A DNA stretch of 64,000 nt from Ilyonectria destructans (taxonomy: Eukaryota > Ascomycota > Sordariomycetes > Hypocreales > Nectriaceae): the NCBI GenBank assembly GCA_020740775.1, contig JAHEWK010000001.1, positions 124,001 to 188,000 of the forward strand. Reading direction: 5' to 3'. This document shows, piece after piece, positions 47,787-59,387 of this stretch (its first letter is position 1; the number at the start of each line of letters is the position of its first letter). Both the position numbers and the translations under genes were made by a program. Under the pieces are notes generated by a model. That model saw only the letters and a program-made list of their open reading frames with translations. It did no database searches and was not told the DNA's origin.

Positions 47787-49466
47787 ATGGCTCCCAACAC
47801 CCCGTCTCACCCCCACCTCCGACGCGATGCAGAGAATGGCACAAAGCTCATCGTCAACGGCGAGCCCTTCCTCATGCTCGCCGGCGAGCTGCACAACTCG
47901 AACCTCAGCTCAGCCAGCTACATGGTCGAGGTGTGGCCACGCATGGTCCAGCACGGCGTCAACACGCTGCTCGGCGGCGTCTCTTGGGCGCACGTCGAGC
48001 CTGTCGAAGGAGAATTCGACTTTTCGGAACTAGACAAGGTTATTCTCGGCGCGCGAGAGCACGGAATGCACCTCGTGCTCCTGTGGTTCGGAACTTGGAA
48101 GAACGCAGTCAGCACTTATATCCCTCCCTGGGTGAAGACGAACTCGAAGCGTTTCCCGCGTGTGAGGGCCGTCGATGAAGACGGCAACCGGAAGATCCTC
48201 GACATCATCTCGCCACTGTCCACAGAGTGCGCCGATGCCGATGCAAAGGCTTTCGGCACGCTGCTGGCTCACCTTAAGGAGTTCGACCGCGACCATTCTA
48301 CCGTTCTTATGGTTCAGGTGGAAAATGAGACGGGCATCCTCGGCGATTCTAGAGATAGGTCTCCTCTGGCTGAGACGGCGTGGGAGGAGCCCGTGCCGGA
48401 AGCTCTGCTCGCCCACCTGGCTGAGAACCCCCACCCGCAGTTCGCGAAGCGCTTCCCCAGCATTCACAAGAGCGGAAAGCACTCTTGGGAGGAAGTCTTT
48501 GGGGTTGGAGCCCCCGCCGATGAGATGTTCATGGCGTTCCACATCTCCCGCTACGTCGACAAGGTGGCGGCGGCCGGCAAGGCGGCTTACCCGCTTCCGC
48601 TCTACGCCAATGCCTGGCTCATCGTCGACGGACCGGAATGTCTGGATCCTTCGACTCCCGCCTCAGTAGCGACTTCAGACGAGGTGGCCGGTGGCGCAGT
48701 GCCGGGACAATACCCCTCGGGCGGCCCCTGCACCCACGTCCTCGATATCTGGCGCTTCGACACCCCCTCTTTGGACTTCATCTCTCCCGACATTTACTTC
48801 CAGGACTATGAGATGACGTGCAAGGACTACCTCTACAAAGACGACCCCCTCTTCATCCCAGAGCAGCGACGCGATCCCGAGGGCGCCCGCAGGATGTGGC
48901 TGTCGTACGGAACGTACGGCGCGATAGGAGTCAGCCCGTTTGCCATTGAGATTGACCCGACAGCCGTAGGGCGCGAGTTTGTGGTCCTGAACCGAGTCAA
49001 GGATATCGTCGCGAAGGCGTCCGCCGCGGATCGCTTCGGCTTCTTCTTCGATGAGCTGGAGGATCCCCCTAGGAAGGAGAAGACGTGGTCCAAGGTCTTT
49101 GGAGACATGCAGGTTACGATCGAGCGAGCCTCTGTCTTTGGCAAGCCGGGCTCGGGCGGAGGCCTCGTCGTCAAGCTTGAAGAAAACAAGTTCCTGCTCG
49201 TCGGGTTTGGTTTCGACGCGAGGTTTAAGAGCTTGAAGAAGGGGGCCGGATTCACCGGCATCCTGACGGCGAAGGAACTGGAAAGCGGTGAGGATGGCAA
49301 GCTCCGCGTCGGGCGTATTTGGAACGGCGACCAGATCAAGGGCGGAGAGGCGATGGTGATGCACAATGAGGATCCCGACTATGGTGATTTCCCCATTCCG
49401 GCCTCCCTCCCTGCTCGCACTGGCATTGCAGAGGTTGAGGTGTATGTGTTGGAAGAGGAGCCTTGA
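47787..49466 (+). CDS. GH35-like beta-galactosidase (DUF5597 type)
   Basis: Single exon, 559 residues. The N-terminal barrel begins KLIVNGEPFLMLAGELHNS and has WAHVEPVEGEFDFSELD, the family 35/42 entry motif. The acid/base Glu is in VLMVQVENETG (near residue 180). The likely nucleophile Glu is in PLFIPEQRR (near residue 356). The C-terminal 150 residues match the DUF5597 sandwich seen in bacterial enzymes such as the Cellvibrio GH35 xyloglucan beta-galactosidase; I rely on memory for that link. There is no signal peptide, so it acts inside the cell. Fungal secreted GH35 enzymes are about 1000 residues, so this short type is unusual and may have a bacterial-type origin. Confidence 0.82.
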   Translation: MAPNTPSHPHLRRDAENGTKLIVNGEPFLMLAGELHNSNLSSASYMVEVWPRMVQHGVNTLLGGVSWAHVEPVEGEFDFSELDKVILGAREHGMHLVLLWFGTWKNAVSTYIPPWVKTNSKRFPRVRAVDEDGNRKILDIISPLSTECADADAKAFGTLLAHLKEFDRDHSTVLMVQVENETGILGDSRDRSPLAETAWEEPVPEALLAHLAENPHPQFAKRFPSIHKSGKHSWEEVFGVGAPADEMFMAFHISRYVDKVAAAGKAAYPLPLYANAWLIVDGPECLDPSTPASVATSDEVAGGAVPGQYPSGGPCTHVLDIWRFDTPSLDFISPDIYFQDYEMTCKDYLYKDDPLFIPEQRRDPEGARRMWLSYGTYGAIGVSPFAIEIDPTAVGREFVVLNRVKDIVAKASAADRFGFFFDELEDPPRKEKTWSKVFGDMQVTIERASVFGKPGSGGGLVVKLEENKFLLVGFGFDARFKSLKKGAGFTGILTAKELESGEDGKLRVGRIWNGDQIKGGEAMVMHNEDPDYGDFPIPASLPARTGIAEVEVYVLEEEP

Positions 49467-49867
49467 TGTGTTTGGACGAGGAAGTAGCTAGGAAAGAATC
49501 AGAACACCTGACCTGACGATTTGGCCAGCTCCCGTGCACGTAAACACGTGTATTGAGATGGGTATCTGTTTCGGCGATCTCTGTGATCAGTTCTCAGGTT
49601 CTTGTTCTATTGGCTATTACGCGGCGTGACCCTGGTCCAGACCAGGATCCGGACATGGTATGACCAGCGAAGGGGGGATTGAGAAGTACACTTGGAATGG
49701 GTCAATGAATGCTTGTTCCACTCAGCTGCTTTCCCTGTGCGCCATGTATTTTGCTTCCCCTCAGACATTCCCGGTGACGCTCCTGATGACGCTCAGGCGT
49801 TTATGTCTTCTCCGCGGTCAAAGAAGTGTTACCCCAACCAATACCTAGCCTGTAAGAAGCAGGACGG
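49467..49867. other. Convergent 3' region
   Basis: 400 bp between the 3' ends of the GH35-like gene and the small helix-loop-helix gene. Nothing was found. Confidence 0.4.
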
Positions 49868-50492
49868 TCATTGATGGGGAAATAATTTCTCAAAAGCAGC
49901 GATTTTCGACTTCAGTGCCCTACGCTCGTCCAGGAGGAGCCGACTTCTGTCCTCAAGAAGCGAAATATACGCTGTCGCCCTACCTATGATTATCATCTGT
50001 ACTCGGCATAAGCATCGATCTTCTGCAGGTTGTTGACGGCTAACTAACTTGATCCGCCACCTCTCTGGGGGCTTGACCTTGAAGATCCTTTGCTGCCACG
50101 CCAAGTCCCTCCGGCGCGATCGTCCCAGCAGCCGGGATGCTGTCACTTAAGTCGGCAAGGATATGATCCAGTGTGGTCATGCCCTTCCCGGCTGTGCAGC
50201 TGGGCGCCCCCTTTCTGCGACACGGACTGCAATCGACTGGATAATCGGCTGGGAAGTAGAGCGGACTGTGCGGATTGCGGCAGAGACAATCTTTGGGAAC
50301 AGCGATGTGTGCATTTTGTGTATGCCTTGCGTCTAGTTCCAGTTGCGATTGCGTCGGGGCGCAGCCATAGGGATTTCGACTCTCGGGGGAATTGTCGCCG
50401 GGACACAACGACGAGATGTCTGCAAGAGGCTTGTTGGCAGGCTTCTCTTCGACGGATGCCTTTGTTGGGAAGTGAAAAGGGGTAAATGACAT
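49868..50492 (-). CDS. Probable small bHLH-family protein
   Basis: Two exons, 50492-50049 and 49996-49868; the 52-nt intron has GTTAGT and TACAG ends and gives 190 residues. The last exon reads MIIIGRATAYISLLEDRSRL, then LDERRALKSKIAAFEKLF. This is the second helix and leucine-rich extension of fungal basic helix-loop-helix proteins. A first helix may be TTLDHILADLSDSIPA. The basic region is not clear: AHIAVPKDCLCRN has the right spacing of His but lacks the Glu and Arg needed for E-box binding, and a Cys/Pro-rich insert follows. Either an unseen intron removes the insert, or the protein does not bind DNA and acts as a partner or inhibitor. Confidence 0.5.
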
Positions 50493-51022
50493 GGCCGGTA
50501 GGGTCAGGCTGTCGTAGCTGTCGTTGTGGCTGTAAACCAAAGGGTTCGTAAGTTGTAGGGTCTTTATGCAAATAAGGGCGTCCCATTTGAAGAACGTCAA
50601 AAGACCTTGCACTGAAAGAAGGATACCTCCAAACCTACTATTTCTTTTAGACCGTCCCTTGGCTGCGCCGAGTTGGCCTGTGTGCGAAAGTGGCCTGATC
50701 TGGGCTTCAGGGCATCTTTTTCGACGCCATTTTGAGACCTACAGGAGACTAAGATGCATCGTTGGCTAAGGCTGAACTAGCGGTTTCTGTGCCGTCAAAA
50801 GATGCATGGTGATTTGACAGATGCCATGTCTGCATTTCTCAAATCTTCCCAATCCTTCACTTATTCGTTAAAAGTAGACGGCGATCGCCTGAATGGTACC
50901 TCTTTGAGGTGGCCCACAAGCAAGTACGCTTACTGGCCCGCTGACCCCGCGCCTAAATACCGCATTGGTCTAAAAACGTCGCAAACCCTTCTGATGGAGA
51001 ACCCTCGTGAGGGTACCATCAC
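50493..51022. other. Intergenic region upstream of the small bHLH gene
   Basis: No gene seen; it probably contains the promoter of the gene that starts at 50492. Confidence 0.4.
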
Positions 51023-52678
51023 CTAAAGTAAGGTACCTTGATTTTTTTTTTTTGGCAAATCAACCCGACTTTTGCTAGTCAATGGACCCCCCGTCTCATG
51101 CAGGTCAAACACTTCATCCCCTCTCTCCCAGGCCTCGTGTATTAAGTCCTGGGCAATCTGAATGTGCCGAGCTTTGCAGCTGCAAAGCATCATCTCGAAT
51201 AGCTTGTGTAGCACAGCCGTCCACTCCTGATTGCTTCGGAGGAGGGCAAACTCGCATCTGGCGACCAAGTAGGGCCAGAAAGCGGCATTTCCGAAGAGGA
51301 GATGACTCGATTCCGGCTGCTGCAGTCCCAACCTGAGAGCATCAAGACTGGCTATTAGGCGCCAGAGGAGATACTCGGTGGATGGAAGGCCATCTGGGGA
51401 TCCATCTTCACTGTAGGCCTCATGATCTCCCGGTTTCCTTCCCGCCTTTCGTCGCGCAAGGATAATCCCCGCATACCTCCAGACATCCCATAGCTGGGCT
51501 TGCAGGTACTCTCCCATCTGTCCGTGCCAGTTCCATAGCTCCGTCTGAGCTGAGCGGTCATCTGTGCGAGCGAGAATGTCAAGCAACGAGCGGGGAAGGC
51601 CAGACATTGTCTCAACACCTCCGACCACATCATTCCTCCACTTGCCCTTCGCTTGTCGCAGCCGCCTCCAGAAGCCGAGACAAGGCGTCCTCCGGCCGAA
51701 AACAAGGTTGGGAAGGTCCATTACGCCCATGACCTCCAGACAGTGATCCGTGAACGGGTCAGTGATAGGAGGTAACAAGCTGAGGTCGCCACGGAGGTGG
51801 TAGAGGTCCGCCATGCAATGTAATTGGTTCGTCCAGGGCAGGCTCCGTATGATCTATGGGGAGAAGGTGAGAAATGCCACCACCACTGACCGAGACAAGG
51901 AAACTTACAGAGAGAGTACATAGAACTAACCCGGCACATAGCGTCCCTCTGTTTATGACGCAGTCGCAGTTGCCGAGTTCATTGCCGAAGATGTGAAGCG
52001 CCCTCTCAAAGCTCAGATGTGCCTCTTCCGCAACGTCCTTGTGCTCGGACATGAGCTCTAGAGCAAGGCAAACTGAAACCAGGGCTGGTGACTCTGTCGA
52101 TGCTTGGGCAAAGTTCTGTTTGAACTGGTCGTCCGTCGATGTAGCGTAGAGTGAGTAGATGCCATGCTGCAGGACTGTTCTTTGCCAAAAGCATCGTAGC
52201 CATGTCAGCCACGAACCCCGCTTACCCCGCGAACCCACGCGACGAATAAAAGGCAATACTGACAGTTGGAAAAGAGCCGGCCTTGTTTCTCGTCGACGAG
52301 GACGGAGTCAGCATCCCTATCAGTGTCCGGGTTGGCTTCTGAGACGCGCCCTTCCGACGTTGAGGGCTGGGGAGACTGTAGACCCCGAGCACCACCCGAT
52401 CCCCTGCTATGGTTAACTTGGCCATCGAATAGTGACACTACACTGCCGGGTGGGGATTCCTCATGACCGTTCCCGGCACTCAGGATCGGCAATGCGTAGC
52501 CTGCTAGCCGGCCTCTGGAGGCCACCCCACAGTCCCACTGAAGCTTCAACGCATAACCCTCACAGGGGAGCTCTCGCCTCTGGCAGGCCAAGCAGCTGGG
52601 GCGAGCCTTGTCGCATTTCCGTTTCCTTCTCTTGCAAGTCGCGCATGCGCCGCGAGATCGGGTCTTGCGGTCCGGCAT
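51023..52678 (-). CDS. Zn2Cys6 transcription factor
   Basis: Best model: exons 52678-52226, 52166-51909 and 51853-51023, giving 513 residues. The start MPDRKTRSRG leads directly to the zinc cluster CATCKRRKRKCDKARPSC followed by LACQRRELPC. Exon 2 holds SPALVSVCLALELMSEH and exon 3 NQLHCMADLYHLRGDLSLL, the pattern of regulators with the DUF3468 activation domain. The second intron (55 nt, GTAAGT to CCATAG) is firm. The first (59 nt, GTAAGC to TGCAG) is less sure, because other acceptors also keep the frame. An upstream ATG at 52780 would add 34 residues. The C-terminus ends in a Lys run encoded by a poly-T tract. Its targets may be the esterase or oxidoreductases next to it. Confidence 0.82.
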
Positions 52679-53423
52679 CACCAGAGACTGGAGTCTTGTT
52701 TTCGAACGTGGGCGTCCTGGATGATGATTGTAGATAAGAGCAACTGCTTCAGCTGTCGGTGCACGGGTGAACCTACTCAAACGGGCAAAAATGGGCGCAC
52801 ACAGCGGATGTTGATGTTACCACTAATTAGCTTCGAAGAAGAGGAAGAAGAGATTATTGCGACAGAAGGATAGACCTCCCCCTTAAAGCCTAGGTATCTA
52901 GCTAGGACAAGGGGGAACCGTGTGTTCCGAAGGGGATCCCTGCTGTCACTAGCAGACCAGTCGTTTTCCAATTCAGGCAGGAATCCGGACGAGCCCCAGC
53001 GTGGGTAGCTTCCCCAGACAAAACCCTAGGCAAAGGCTAGTTAAGTGCGCATAGACCTGCTGGAAACAGAATAGTAAGAAGCTTGATTCTTCGTCAAGGT
53101 CAACATACAGCACAAGACTACTTTACTGCGCCACAATGAGTGCGCAGTATAACTGACCGACCTGGAAATATAGCTGCTTAACTCAAGATGGGGACGATAA
53201 CGGGAGTTTTTCCACCTTAACCGTAACTTGCCATGTGAAGTTGGTGCGGGCATCTCAGTGACAGGGGACCGGGTGTGGGGACGATGGTGCTCGGTGAAGA
53301 CCCGAATGTTCCATTGCCGACAGCTGTTCAACACCTATAAATGACCTGGAGGGCCGCGCTCCAATTTCCTGCATCTCCCACGCCCGCTTCATCTATAGTC
53401 TCTTTACAATATCTGCCTCGATC
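52679..53423. promoter_or_regulatory. Divergent promoter of the regulator and the carboxylesterase
   Basis: 745 bp between outward-facing genes, with no gene found. CTATAAATGACC at 53335-53346, about 80 bp before the esterase ATG, is a plausible TATA box. Confidence 0.5.
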
Positions 53424-55131
53424 ATGGCCTCTCTTGGGCCAACCGGAAGTACACAGCACCACGTTCCCACACTGGGGACTATCAATGGGTTAGTCTTTTC
53501 TGGCGGCATTCGACAATTCTGTGGCATACCTTATGCCGAACTCACCAAGCGCTGGACGAGGTCTACGCTAAAGACGCATCTTCCCGGAGATTTTCATGAC
53601 GGAACACAGCATGGGTGAGAGATAGACCCATCCAAAAGGAACTACCATTGCTTTAGAACTCCTGGTTAACTGTTGTTCTTCGTCCAGGCCAATCACTCCT
53701 CAGCCACCGGAATATAAGGACCTGATCGGTGGTTTGGTCCCTGCGCCGCCTTTGCCCCATTTCAAAACTCCCAAGCAAGCCGAGTTCGACTGCCTCAACT
53801 TGAACGTTGTGTTGCCTCCTGAAGACTCGCCGGGGCCTCATCCAGTCATGGTCTGGATTCACGGTGGCTCCTTTCTCATGGGTGCCTCGACTCATCCGGC
53901 CTATGACATGGTCAACTTCGTCTCTTACGCGGTGAAGCGCGGAACGCCAGTGGTTGGCGTGAGCATTAGCTACCGCGTTGGCCTATTTGGGTTCCTTGCC
54001 TCGCAGGCGATTAAAGAGGACCTATGCCACAATGGGTTCGAGGGTGCGGGGAACTTTGGCCTCACAGACCAGCAGACCGCATTGGCCTGGGTCCAAAAAT
54101 ACATTGGCGCTTTTGGTGGCAACCCTGACAATGTCACCATATTCGGAGAGTCAGCTGGGGGCATGTCCGTGGCCCATCAAGTATGGGCGGCGCAGCCGGC
54201 CACCTTCCACCGTGCCATTAGCCTATCTGGCACGCTCAACACCATTCCTGCGTGGTCCTTGGAACGGCATGAATGCCGGTGGAAAGCTTTACTTAAGCAT
54301 TTGGGCATTGATCCCCTTGCAGCTGATGTGCTGGATCAGCTTCGCGCAGTCCCTCAACAGGATGTGGCGGATGCCACATGCCTAATCGAAGGTACCAATG
54401 GTACTACTGGAAATACCTGTAATGACGGTTGGTTCCATAATAGTCCGCCATCCACATCTTCAATATCGTCACCGCCGGACTGGCTGAAGTCGTACATGGT
54501 CGGCGATGTTAAAGATGAGGCTATAATCTTTCGTTCCGTGGTGGCGGACGAGACTTACGATACTCTGAGGACTTCCATGGCTAGATTTCTTAATGACGCC
54601 GAGACGGACGCCATTCTCGCAAAGTACGACATTTACCCTGGACTTCCGACGGAACATCTGCCACTGAAGTTCGAGGACATGGCTTCTGATAGTCTATTCA
54701 AGATCCAGAATCGTATCCACATATCGGTTTCGGGCGTCCCGAAGAGGTTTGGGTTTCACATGGATCAGCTATCCACGCTTGAAACACCGTTCAAAGGTCT
54801 CGCAGGTCATGCTGTCGACGTGTCATACTTCTTCTTGAATCTGAGGGATGCTCTCACTGAAGCTGAGCAGCACCTGGGGGAGAAGATGGCAGCGGATTTC
54901 TTGAACTTCGCCTACGGCAAAGACCCTTGGAATGAGTACAGTAGGAACAGCCAGTGGATGGTGTACGGTCCCAACGACCGATGGGCTGTGAAAACAGAGT
55001 CGGAGGACGAATTAACCCGGAGATATAAAAGGATGGACGAGATTCTCAAGATGGGAACTGAAGTGGTGGAGCGCTGGGTGGAGGCTACAGACTATATTGT
55101 TAACAAGAGATGGAAGCTGGAAACGGCTTAG
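53424..55131 (+). CDS. Type-B carboxylesterase/lipase family protein
   Basis: Two exons, 53424-53614 and 53688-55131, giving 544 residues, the full length of the family. The N-terminus has GTINGLVFSGGIRQFCGIPYA, with the FxGIPYA motif. Then come DCLNLNVVLP, the oxyanion hole VWIHGGSFLMG and YRVGLFGFLASQ. The nucleophile Ser is in IFGESAGGMSVAHQ (near residue 220). The acid is probably the Glu/Asp around 340, and the catalytic His is in GLAGHAVDVSYFFLN. There is no signal peptide, so it is probably a cytosolic ester hydrolase. The 73-nt intron has GTGAGA and TCCAG ends. It is divergent from the Zn2Cys6 gene, so it may be that regulator's target. A broken relative lies at 30960-31425. Confidence 0.93.
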
Positions 55132-56178
55132 AGCAAACTAGACTAGTGTAAAACTCTTGCCGAATATATTTGTAGTAAATACCTTCCATTCATAGCTATT
55201 TTTTCTTGGTTTGGTATTATAATTAAATGAAAGAAAGCAGTACCGGTATCATATTTTGGAAGATTGGTGTAACGCTTGGGATTGCAGAGAGAGTGAAGGG
55301 GTGCTGCCCCTAGCTGGAGGGCCGCTGTAGCAGAGCCAGAGGCTCACCAGTCGCGCGAAGCAACAGATAGTAGGGTCCGGATGATGATAAGATTAATCTC
55401 TGCTGATATTGTAGAGTTGATGTCTTTCCGCCCATCGATCTCAACTAGAACTTTTCGTATCGGTAGGTCACTTGCGAGTGGATGCCGAAGCGGCTGCGTT
55501 CCTGTTTGCTATCCCATGCCTCAGTTACGGTTTTAGACAGCATTAGGACTAAACTATAGCCTTCAGATTCTTAGTCTCTGGAAGGGGAAAGACTCGGGCG
55601 TCTTCGCCACACCCGCTGGACGTTTGGCAAAGGGTGACCTATGTCAGAAATATACTACAATGAACAACGAAACTAAATTTTAAGAACAGGGCTGTTTGAC
55701 ACTGCTAGATGAAGTAAGGATCTACTTTGCTTAAAATTGAGAATCATTACGGGATTATAATGCCGTTAAAATTCGTCGCCCGATTAATACGACGTGCAAT
55801 ACATCTACTTGGCGCCCTGTTACAGCCCTGAAAACGTCGGCTGTTTCATAACAACCAATAAATCCACTAGGCATAATTCTATCCTCTCCCAAGACCAGTG
55901 TTCCCTTGCCAGTTCCGCACCCATCACGATCAACAATACCACCACGTATGGTATGATTAGAGTCATGTAGTCGTCATGTAGAGCTCCGAATGGTCGTGAC
56001 CCGGCAACAACGATTCTCCGGGATGGTGTGGGCAATTCAAAATACTGAGTGATTGACGAAACGGTTTATTCATCTAAAGGTAATGACTGATTTGTTCTTA
56101 ATGAAGCACTACTTACTGACCATTAGGTTTTGGCTGGTCGCCGATTAGCTCCAATGCCGCAACCTTCATGCAAGTCTT
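55132..56178. other. Convergent intergenic region
   Basis: 1.05 kb between two gene 3' ends, AT-richer near 55680-55760. No gene or RNA was recognised. Confidence 0.45.
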
Positions 56179-57204
56179 TCATTCGGCGTCCTGAATGCCA
56201 ACCAATTCACATGAGACCTTCCACAACTTCAAGGCCTTGTCTTCATCAAAAGCCCAGGATGCATAACCAAGGTCCTCCATATCCAAGGGAGGAGTCTGGG
56301 GTTTGGCCGGACCCTGCTCAGTACATTCGGCAAGGTAGCGACCACCGCGTCCTTCCCAATCTTTGCTAATAGCTGCGTAAACGGTCGTGGCCGCGCCCTG
56401 CCGAGGATTCTTCATGAAGCGCAGGGAACTCGTGTCTTTGGCCATATTCTTCACGATCTCCGGATCCAGATATTGGCCCAGGTTCGTGGCGATGCTACCA
56501 GGGTGCACAGAGAGGGCGTGCAGGCCTTTGGCTCCGTACCGCCTCTCGATTTCATTCGCCAGGTAGATTCCCGCCGTCTTCGCCTGACCGTAGGCAACCC
56601 AGGGATCGTAGGAGTCCTTCTCTTCAAAATTGAGGTCCTGGAATCGGACCTCACCACAGCGATGCCCCATGGATGAAAGCGAAACAACGCGTGAGTTGAA
56701 CGAAGGGGTGCTGCTTGCGAGCAATGCAGGTTTCAGCAATTCGAACAGGAGGAAGTGACCGAGATGATTGACGCCGAACTGTGTCTCGAAGCCGTCCTTC
56801 GTTGTGCCGGGTGGCGTTGCCATAACGCCTGCATTGAGGATGAGAAGGTTGAGCTTGGAGCCCTGGGCGAGGAAAGCCTTGGCTGCGGAGCGGACCGAGT
56901 CAAGAGAGTCGAGGGTCATTTGAATGAGGTGTAAAGACCCCTCCTTAGCCTGGCTCAACGACAGAATGTCATCCACCGCCTGTTGCCCTTTCTTCAGGTC
57001 TCTGACTCCGAGAAAGACCGTGGCACCAGTTGAATGGAGGGCGCGAGCTGTCTCCAGGCCGATTCCTTGGTTGGCGCCCGTGATGAACACAACTTTACCG
57101 GCCAATTTGCCGGTGAGGCCCTCGTCTTTGACGATCTGCAACGCCATGGGCCGGGCATCGCCAGGGCCTTGGGGATCAGCATGGGCAGCCTGGTATCTAG
57201 ACAT
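56179..57204 (-). CDS. Short-chain dehydrogenase/reductase (retinol dehydrogenase/WWOX-like)
   Basis: Single exon, 341 residues. The Rossmann motif KVVFITGANQGIGLETAR begins near residue 37. LNLLILNAGVMA, FGVNHLGHFLL, RVVSLSSMGH with the catalytic Ser, and WVAYGQAKTAGIYLANE with the Tyr-x-x-x-Lys pair complete the classical SDR set. The basic residue after the first strand (GVRDLKKGQ) suggests NADP(H). SVHPGSIATNL is the usual cofactor-shielding loop. It probably reduces a lipophilic aldehyde or ketone; the substrate is unknown. The N-terminal 30 residues are extra and lack a targeting signal. A similar SDR is cut by the right window edge, with an aldehyde dehydrogenase between. Confidence 0.92.
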   Translation of the reverse strand: MSRYQAAHADPQGPGDARPMALQIVKDEGLTGKLAGKVVFITGANQGIGLETARALHSTGATVFLGVRDLKKGQQAVDDILSLSQAKEGSLHLIQMTLDSLDSVRSAAKAFLAQGSKLNLLILNAGVMATPPGTTKDGFETQFGVNHLGHFLLFELLKPALLASSTPSFNSRVVSLSSMGHRCGEVRFQDLNFEEKDSYDPWVAYGQAKTAGIYLANEIERRYGAKGLHALSVHPGSIATNLGQYLDPEIVKNMAKDTSSLRFMKNPRQGAATTVYAAISKDWEGRGGRYLAECTEQGPAKPQTPPLDMEDLGYASWAFDEDKALKLWKVSCELVGIQDAE

Positions 57205-57380
57205 TGTAGACTTATTTTGTTGTTGTAGTGTGGATGTAGGAGGTAAAGCAGGTTGTAGAATGCGTAGGAGGGCTTGAATGTGTTGTAGGATGAGTTGAGG
57301 CAGAAGACTTCGGCGTAGAGTCGTTTATATAATTATCGTCCACTTTGACAGTCTGGAGGACAGTTCTTAATGGAAGACTA

Positions 57381-57633
57381 TGGAGATATCGGCCTTTAGG
57401 TTTTCTAACAGATTCAAAGTTTTCCGCAGAATTCCGCTCGTACTCTACAAGGCTTGTCTGGAATGGAATGCGCGGTTCTCAATTGAAAAGCGTGGAGATA
57501 GCGGTCTACGTTTTCCAACGGACTTGAAGTTTTCCACAAAAGGTTCCGCGCATACTCTATTAGCATGGAGATATCGGGCTTTAACTAAGCTTTCCAACGG
57601 ATTTAAAGTTTTCCACAGAAAGTTCCGCTCGTT
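57381..57633 (+). repeat. Three diverged copies of a ~60-bp repeat
   Basis: Units begin TGGAGATATCGG or a variant at 57381, 57493 and 57566. Each contains an AACGGATTTAAAGTTTTCC-like core and ends near TTCCGCTCG. Spacings are 112 and 73 bp. Origin and role are unknown; it lies upstream of the SDR start. Confidence 0.65.
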
Positions 57634-59387
57634 GCGTGCAGCCAAACTGGTCTATGCACGCTATTATATCGTCACGACCCAACTTTATGACACCGGACAA
57701 ACGGTCAGCACTGTCAAACCAGAAGGCGGTCAGTGCTCAAGCTGGAGGTGCTTTGCGTGCGGCCGTCATACATACTGCACTCCCTATCGCACCTCCCTTT
57801 GCTCTGCACAGGTCTTGCACAACTTTCGCAAAGCAGCTGAAGGCCATGTGACATCAAATTTCTGCTAGACGGAGGAGTGGGCCCGGCCGTGATGGCTAAG
57901 AAATGAAGGCTCGGGCTTCGCAGCCTTGAGACCGCGGACATCAGATACCGGTAGTCACACACATCATCGACACGTATATGACATAGCTAAAACATAGCGG
58001 CAGCTATCGTCAATTCAACTTGCCTAAACTGACCCCTCAATATCTTCTTTTCCCCTGTTAAACGCCCAGCAATTCAGGCCGTAAGACCGATCTACATTGC
58101 GGTCACGTGTCTGACACTTTCAGTTTCAACTTCCAAGACCAAAGTTAACGCGCAAAGAACGCGTGTTCTCTGTGCCTGTTAACATTGTGACCGTGCGTGT
58201 CTTCATTGTCTTTAGGAGTTCCATCATCATCAGTTATACAGCATCGCAAAAAGCCACTCCTGATAAAACGACCAACAATTGTGAAAATGGTGTTTGAAAA
58301 TACTTTACTCGACAAGGCCGAGGTTACCGAGCAGAACGAGATGACTCCAGGGCTCTACTATTCGACCCCTCGACGTCACTGCTGTATCGGTACGGCAACC
58401 GGGTCCCGTGAGGGGCGAAGACTATTTGCTAGGCCAATGGAAGGGCACTTCATTTTGGAGCCTTGCTGATGCTGTAGCCCAGCTGCATATTCTGGTACAG
58501 GGCGTCGACCTCATATTCGATCGGGCGAGGGCCACACTAGATGTTACATCGTACACGTCCTGCTGCTGTATAAACACATATTCAAAAGACTTATTCTGGC
58601 CACATGCATTTCCGGATTGTATTGTGCTCGATAAAGGCTGTTCACTATCTCAAGCGGCTCAGGGATGGAGAGTGCCTCGAAGGACTCTGATCGACATATT
58701 AACGGTTTGACGGCCACGAAAGAGCAAATTCAGCCTTGTCAGCCTTTATTCAAGAATCAGGAAGACAACTTGACTTTCTAGATTCTTCGTCAGGAGTCTC
58801 GCACTGCGACGGGACCATCTGGCCACCTAGACGCAGACCCCTGGAGCAAAGACGTCACTCGGGCTAGTCATATGATCCGGTACGACATTGATCATCTTCG
58901 TGTAACAAACCGGTATCTATCTACGCGATTTTTGGCTTCTGTTCTAGGAACACGCCATGCTATGTGAAGATGCTGTATCTAATCATCAACATCATAGTCT
59001 GATCTAGACAACTTTCCATTGAGAAGCTGTACCTGACCAAAGTCCGTTTACAAAAAGCCCCCACAGTTGTCAATTCACAACAGAGGCCATCACTATCTTG
59101 TCATTGCACTTGAAGTATTCGGGTTTGTTGATAGCATAACTACAACCAACAGCTGCCCGACAGATTCTTTAGGTAGTAACCCCCTTTAAAAGTTCCATCC
59201 ACTACCGATTCAGTACATTCCGCATGGTTGGGATGAACTACTAACAAAAGCTACCAATGTCCCAGCAACCACTTATTTGCAAGTTGTTCAAGCGCTGCCC
59301 ATTCGCGTTACTCAACCCAATGGGATCCCGCACCCACCCTGCATCATCAGCACGTCGCTCAGGTGTTTCGAAGGACTGTAGATGCAC
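57634..59387. other. Intergenic region with uncalled short frames
   Basis: 1.75 kb. Two overlapping frames at 58288-58710 (MVFENTLLDKAEV and MRGEDYLLGQWKG) are open but match nothing I know and need a frame change to join. They might be relics or a small unknown gene. Confidence 0.35.

Noticed and set aside
48675..49364. 229-codon minus-strand frame
   Set aside because: Antisense shadow of the GH35-like gene.
58288..58710. Small protein gene from two overlapping frames
   Set aside because: Joining them needs a frame change with no supporting splice sites, and no family likeness was found.
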